Below are positions 62,599 to 64,000 of a stretch of DNA of 64,000 nucleotides, piece by piece. A program made the position numbers and the translations under genes. The stretch covers positions 62,001 to 126,000 of the forward strand of contig NZ_RQIT01000010.1 of NCBI RefSeq assembly GCF_003837805.1, read 5' to 3'. The notes beneath the pieces are model-generated. The model did no database searches. It saw only the letters and a program-made list of their open reading frames with translations, and had not been told where the DNA came from. How positions within the stretch are numbered: the stretch's first letter is position 1; every line of letters begins with the position of its first letter. Source of the stretch: Bradyrhizobium sp. RP6. Lineage in GTDB: Bacteria > Pseudomonadota > Alphaproteobacteria > Rhizobiales > Xanthobacteraceae.

Positions 62599-64000
62599 AT
62601 GAGATTTACCGTCAAGGCAAAGCTTGCCACCGCGTTCGGTTTGGTCATCGTCCTGTCCGGGCTCGCGGGCGGCGTGTCGTACATGAAGCTCGGCGATATG
62701 ATGGCCACCGCCGACAGCATGGTCCTGCGTGCAAACCGGATGGAGAAGGCGACGCAGATCGAAAAGGATATTCTGCTTCAGCTGCGCGCCGAAAAGAACG
62801 CAGTTCTTGGAACGGAAGCTCAGGCCGAGCAGTTTGCCGCTGAGGCCGCGAGGCTTCGGGACGAAGCGACGAAGACCAGGGACGAGGTCTACGCGCTCGC
62901 CAGCGAGGGGGGCCGGAAGCTGCTCGACAGCTTTGCAGCCACCTACGCCAAGATGAATACGTACCAGGAAGAGACGCTTCGGCTTGCGAAGACCGACAAG
63001 ACCAAGGCCATGGAGCGCTCGATGGGCGACGGTCGCAAGGTCGTCGCGGACGCGATGGAAGCCATGGGGGCCTATGTCGTCAACACGAAGAAGCAGATGG
63101 CCGAGCAGGCTGTCCAGTCCAAGGCAGAGGGGCACCAGGCCCAACTCTTGCTGACGATGCTGATCGGCGTCTCGCTGGCGGTTGCGATCGGGGCTGCGCT
63201 GTGGATTTCCATCTCGATCAGCCGTTCGCTTGGAAGGGCTGTTGGCCTTGCGGGCGCGGTCGCGGAGGGTGATCTCAGCCGGACCATCCCCTCGGCGAGC
63301 AATGATGAGATCGGAGATCTCGTCAGGTCGCTGAACGTGATGGTCGAGAAGCTCCGGCAGATCGTCACCGAGGCGATCACGGCGGCGCAGAACGTCTCGG
63401 CCGGCAGCCAGGAGCTGTCCGCCAGCGCCGAGCAGCTCTCCCAGGGCGCGACCGAGCAGGCATCGTCCGCCGAGGAAGCCTCCTCCTCGATGGAGGAGAT
63501 GGCCTCCAACGTGAAACAGAACGCCGACAACGCCAACCAGACCGAGAAGATTGCGGCGCAATCGGCCAAGGACGCCGAGGCCAGCGGCGTCGCCGTCGGT
63601 CGTGCCGTCGAGGCGATGCAGACCATCGCCGAGAAGATCACGATCGTGCAGGAGATCGCGCGCCAGACCGATCTGCTCGCGCTCAATGCGGCAGTGGAAG
63701 CGGCGCGCGCCGGCGAGCACGGCAAGGGCTTTGCGGTGGTCGCCTCCGAGGTGCGCAAGCTCGCCGAGCGCAGCCAGGCGGCCGCGGCAGACATCGGCAC
63801 GCTCTCCACCGAGAGCGTCAAGGTCGCGCAGGAGGCGGGCGAGATGCTGTCCAAGCTCGTGCCCGACATCAAGAAGACCGCGGAGCTGGTGCAGGAGATC
63901 ACCGCGGCCTGCCGCGAGCAGGACGTGGGCTCAGCCCAGATCAATCAGGCCATCCAGCAGCTCGACAAGGTCGGCCAGCAGAACGCCAGCGCATCCGAGC
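62599..64000 (+). CDS. Methyl-accepting chemotaxis protein, 3' end beyond the window
   Basis: 467 residues are visible. Helix 1 near residues 9-31, a short four-helix-bundle sensor region (about 35-185) with many Lys, Glu and Ala residues, helix 2 (LLLTMLIGVSLAVAIGAALW), HAMP domain and the signalling domain. The hairpin tip IARQTDLLALNAAVEAARAG and GKGFAVVASEVRKLAERS are intact. Methylation helices contain Gln/Glu-rich segments (GATEQASSAEEASSSMEEMA). Ligand unknown. The start is ATG 62599; the gene continues past 64000. Confidence 0.93.
   Translation, partial: MRFTVKAKLATAFGLVIVLSGLAGGVSYMKLGDMMATADSMVLRANRMEKATQIEKDILLQLRAEKNAVLGTEAQAEQFAAEAARLRDEATKTRDEVYALASEGGRKLLDSFAATYAKMNTYQEETLRLAKTDKTKAMERSMGDGRKVVADAMEAMGAYVVNTKKQMAEQAVQSKAEGHQAQLLLTMLIGVSLAVAIGAALWISISISRSLGRAVGLAGAVAEGDLSRTIPSASNDEIGDLVRSLNVMVEKLRQIVTEAITAAQNVSAGSQELSASAEQLSQGATEQASSAEEASSSMEEMASNVKQNADNANQTEKIAAQSAKDAEASGVAVGRAVEAMQTIAEKITIVQEIARQTDLLALNAAVEAARAGEHGKGFAVVASEVRKLAERSQAAAADIGTLSTESVKVAQEAGEMLSKLVPDIKKTAELVQEITAACREQDVGSAQINQAIQQLDKVGQQNASASE

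Noticed and set aside
1..64000. CRISPR array, intact insertion sequence or prophage
   Set aside because: No regularly spaced direct repeats, transposase, integrase or phage structural genes were seen.

Overview
The window is GC-rich, densely coding DNA from an alphaproteobacterium. Gene content and interspersed palindromic repeats point to Bradyrhizobium or a close relative: rhizobial-type small proteins, a pob/pca aromatic cluster, OFA-family transport with NAD-linked formate dehydrogenase, and many class III nucleotide cyclases. The assignment comes from recognising families by eye; no database search was run.

Layout. 0-1.9 kb: a partial conserved gene, a methyltransferase, and the decayed remains of a carboxymuconolactone-decarboxylase-like gene and a short-chain dehydrogenase. 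1.9-4.5 kb: a complete bufferin-type copper-buffering operon (bufA precursor, DUF692/MNIO enzyme bufB, partner bufC, DoxX membrane protein) behind a promoter resembling Caulobacter SigF promoters. 4.7-12.4 kb: three class III nucleotide cyclases, a HutD-like protein and many small proteins. 12.6-14.6 kb: Ku and two small genes. 14.6-17.5 kb: a degraded, gene-poor stretch with a MarR-type regulator carrying four C-terminal cysteines and a frameshifted membrane gene, ending at tRNA-Ile2(CAT). 17.8-21.2 kb: three periplasmic binding proteins without their permeases.

21.3-41.1 kb forms one functional block around formate metabolism and the Mo/W cofactor. It holds a HTH-PBP regulator, a TupA-like tungstate-binding protein, three MoeA relatives (one degenerate, one fused to a periplasmic-binding-like domain, one standard), MobA, FdhD, MobB and TusA. 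A sigma-54 two-component system follows, then an OFA (oxalate/formate) transporter and a two-subunit NAD-dependent formate dehydrogenase. A near-perfect -24/-12 promoter with two 13-bp palindromes upstream lies between the two-component genes and the transporter. A weaker -24/-12 match precedes the dehydrogenase.

41.3-64 kb: YbaK-type deacylase and HupE/UreJ-like protein; a GntR-tcuAB tricarballylate oxidation unit with a palindromic operator; a GGDEF cyclase; pncB; a 4-hydroxybenzoate/protocatechuate cluster (LysR, pcaHG, AraC-type PobR, pobA) with two candidate operators; a CHASE2 nucleotide cyclase paired with a FecR-like protein; an HD-GYP response regulator; and a chemotaxis operon (STAS, cheY, cheA, cheW, MCP) that runs off the right edge.

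At least six interspersed inverted-repeat elements separate the gene blocks. No CRISPR array, intact insertion sequence, rRNA or replication origin was seen.
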